The notes beneath the pieces were generated by a model. It had not been told where the DNA came from. It was given only the letters and a program-made list of their open reading frames with translations, and did no database searches. Of a stretch of 64,000 nt of DNA, positions 62,745-64,000 are shown piece after piece; position 1 is the stretch's first letter, and each line of letters starts with the position of its first letter. The stretch comes from Streptomyces silvae (GTDB lineage Bacteria > Actinomycetota > Actinomycetes > Streptomycetales > Streptomycetaceae). The DNA lies in the NCBI RefSeq assembly GCF_016745505.1, contig NZ_JAERUC010000004.1:16395-80394 (forward strand), read 5' to 3'. Position numbers and translations under genes: made by a program.

Positions 62745-63376
62745 CGAAGACGACGAACTCCGTGCCCGGGCTGCGGGAGCGCAAGAAACAGGCGACCCGC
62801 AGGGCCATCGCCGAGGCGGCCGTCCGGCTCGCCGCCGAGCACGGGGCCGAGAACGTCACCGTCGAGGCCATCAGCGAGGCCGCCGGCGTCTCGCCCAGGA
62901 CGTTCTTCAACTACTTCCCGAGCCACGACGACGCGTTCGTGCTGGTCGACGACGAGGTGGGCGAGCGGATCAGGGAGTCCGTACGCAGCGCCCCCGCCGA
63001 CCGGCACCCGCTCGACGTCGTACGCGACGCCCTGGTCACCGAACTCGACGGATTCGAGGGGCGCCAGGAGCTGTGGGCCCTCCAGTCCAAGGTGCTCCAG
63101 AGGTCACCCCATCTCATCCAGCACGGGCTGAAAGCACATGTGGCGGACGAGCGGGCCCTCGCCGTCGCCGTCACCGACTGGCTCGACGCGTCCCGGCCCT
63201 CGGACGGCCCGTCCGACGCCGGGATCTTTCCCCGGCTCCTCGCCGCCGTCGCCCACACCGCCCTGCGGGTCGCCATCGAGCACTGGTGCGAGCACCCCGG
63301 CGAGGTCGTGCTCGCCGACGCCTTCCAGGACGCCTTCGCCCAGCTGGCGCAGGGCCTGCCGCGGCCCCCGGCGTAG
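62741..63376 (+). CDS. TetR-family regulator
   Basis: 211 residues from GTG 62741 (an ATG at 62732 is in frame but lies inside the -10). HTH: ERKKQATRRAIAEAAVRLAA, VEAISEAAGVSPRTFFNYFP (about 15-65). The C-terminal ligand domain is helical with WLDASRPSDG. It is 77 bases upstream of an MFS exporter on the same strand, a standard repressor-exporter arrangement. Confidence 0.9.
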   Translation: MPKTTNSVPGLRERKKQATRRAIAEAAVRLAAEHGAENVTVEAISEAAGVSPRTFFNYFPSHDDAFVLVDDEVGERIRESVRSAPADRHPLDVVRDALVTELDGFEGRQELWALQSKVLQRSPHLIQHGLKAHVADERALAVAVTDWLDASRPSDGPSDAGIFPRLLAAVAHTALRVAIEHWCEHPGEVVLADAFQDAFAQLAQGLPRPPA

Positions 63377-63453
63377 CCCGGACCGCAGCCGGCGGCCCCG
63401 GCCCGCACCCCACCGACCCCGATCTTCCTCCGTACGTACCGAAGAAGGACACC

Positions 63454-64000
63454 GTGACCGCAGTCGAGGCGCCTGAGCAGGCGCCCACCTCCATGTCCAA
63501 CCGTCAGATACTCCAGGCGATGTCCGGCCTGATGGCGGGCATGTTCGTCGCCATCCTCGCGGGTACGGTCGTCGCCAACGCCCTGCCCCGGATCATCGCC
63601 GACCTCGGGGCGAGCCAGTCCTCGTACACCTGGGTCGTGACCTCCGAGCTGCTCGCCATGACGGCCACGGTGCCGCTGTGGGGCAAGCTGGCCGACCTCT
63701 TCAACCAGAAGCTGCTGCTCCAGCTCTCGCTCGGGCTGTTCGTGGTCGGGTCCCTGGTGGCCGGCTTCTCGCAGGACGTCGTCACCCTGATCATCAGCCG
63801 TGTCATCCAGGGCATCGGCGCCGGTGGTCTGACGGCACTGGCCCAGATCGTGATGGCCGCGATCATCCCGCCGCGCCGGCTCGGCAAGTACGCGGGCATC
63901 TTCGGCGCGGTCTTCGCCGTCGGCACGGTCGCCGGTCCGCTGATCGGCGGTGTCCTGGTGGACACCTCGTGGCTCGGCTGGCGCTGGTGCTTCTTCATCG
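63454..64000 (+). CDS. MFS drug exporter, DHA2 type (3' end outside window)
   Basis: Open from GTG 63454 (GAAGAAGGA site) to the window end, 182 residues seen. First membrane segments LMAGMFVAILAGTVVANALP, WVVTSELLAMTATVPLWGKL (motif A region GKLADLFNQK) and IQGIGAGGLTALAQIVMAAI identify an EmrB/QacA-type exporter. Probably repressed by the TetR protein just upstream. Confidence 0.9.
   Translation, partial: MTAVEAPEQAPTSMSNRQILQAMSGLMAGMFVAILAGTVVANALPRIIADLGASQSSYTWVVTSELLAMTATVPLWGKLADLFNQKLLLQLSLGLFVVGSLVAGFSQDVVTLIISRVIQGIGAGGLTALAQIVMAAIIPPRRLGKYAGIFGAVFAVGTVAGPLIGGVLVDTSWLGWRWCFFI

Overview
This is a GC-rich chromosomal segment of a Streptomyces-type actinomycete. The evidence is the extreme GC bias at third codon positions, frequent GTG starts, ATGA/GTGA stop-start overlaps, a rare TTA leucine codon, an AfsR/SARP-type regulator, and the order upp - small basic protein - TadA-associated protein - tadA - tRNA-Ser. 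No plasmid, phage, IS element or CRISPR array was seen.

Layout. 1-1834: end of an XRE/phospholipase-D-like protein coupled to a NUDIX hydrolase, then two decayed genes (an HD-domain protein with a one-base frameshift and an SDR remnant). 1835-4973: a lone cysteine-free ArsR regulator and a coupled operon ArsR - SulP transporter with STAS domain - RsbW-like ATPase, with a palindromic operator candidate at 5062-5083. 5132-9925: SARP regulator, divergent UbiA prenyltransferase and a NarL-type two-component system.

9919-30864 is the centre of interest: about 21 kb of minus-strand, mostly overlapping genes forming a biosynthetic cluster. Reading from its 5' end (30864) it encodes an ABC-2 exporter, malonyl-ACP transacylase, AMP-dependent ligase, carrier protein, PLP aminotransferase, a LanB-like tRNA-dependent ligase without elimination domain, an SbnA/SbnB-like pair (L-2,3-diaminopropionate synthesis), FabG, ACP, FabZ, a GNAT fused to a large beta-rich domain, a GcvT/YgfZ-like folate protein, a ketosynthase and chain-length-factor-like domain fused in one polypeptide, a divergent phosphopantetheinyl transferase, a condensation-fold acyltransferase and an MFS exporter. 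KS-CLF, MAT, FabG and FabZ without an enoyl reductase predict a polyunsaturated acyl chain. The Dap pair, adenylation/carrier pair, LanB-like enzyme and condensation enzyme predict that this chain is amidated to a non-ribosomal, Dap-containing head group. I cannot match it to a named compound.

31086-41458: two head-to-head truncated genes (a probable deletion scar); a coupled pair of a cis-prenyltransferase and an MpaB/latex-clearing-like oxygenase carrying three EF-hands; small stress and regulatory genes (DHFR-like, secreted protein, DUF4234, VOC proteins, AraC), a divergent SDR/TetR pair with clear palindromic operators, and an IclR regulator.

41558-53584: cobalamin biosynthesis (cobN under a B12 riboswitch, cobG, cobH, fused cobIJ, cobK, cbiD, cobM, cobL), mixing aerobic-route CobG with anaerobic-route CbiD. 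53770-64000: YCII protein and a sigma factor gene broken by a 38-base palindromic element, an HhH-GPD protein, secreted M28 aminopeptidase, LytR-C protein, upp, tadA, tRNA-Ser(CGA), a secreted protein, and a probably leaderless TetR regulator followed by an MFS exporter that runs off the window.
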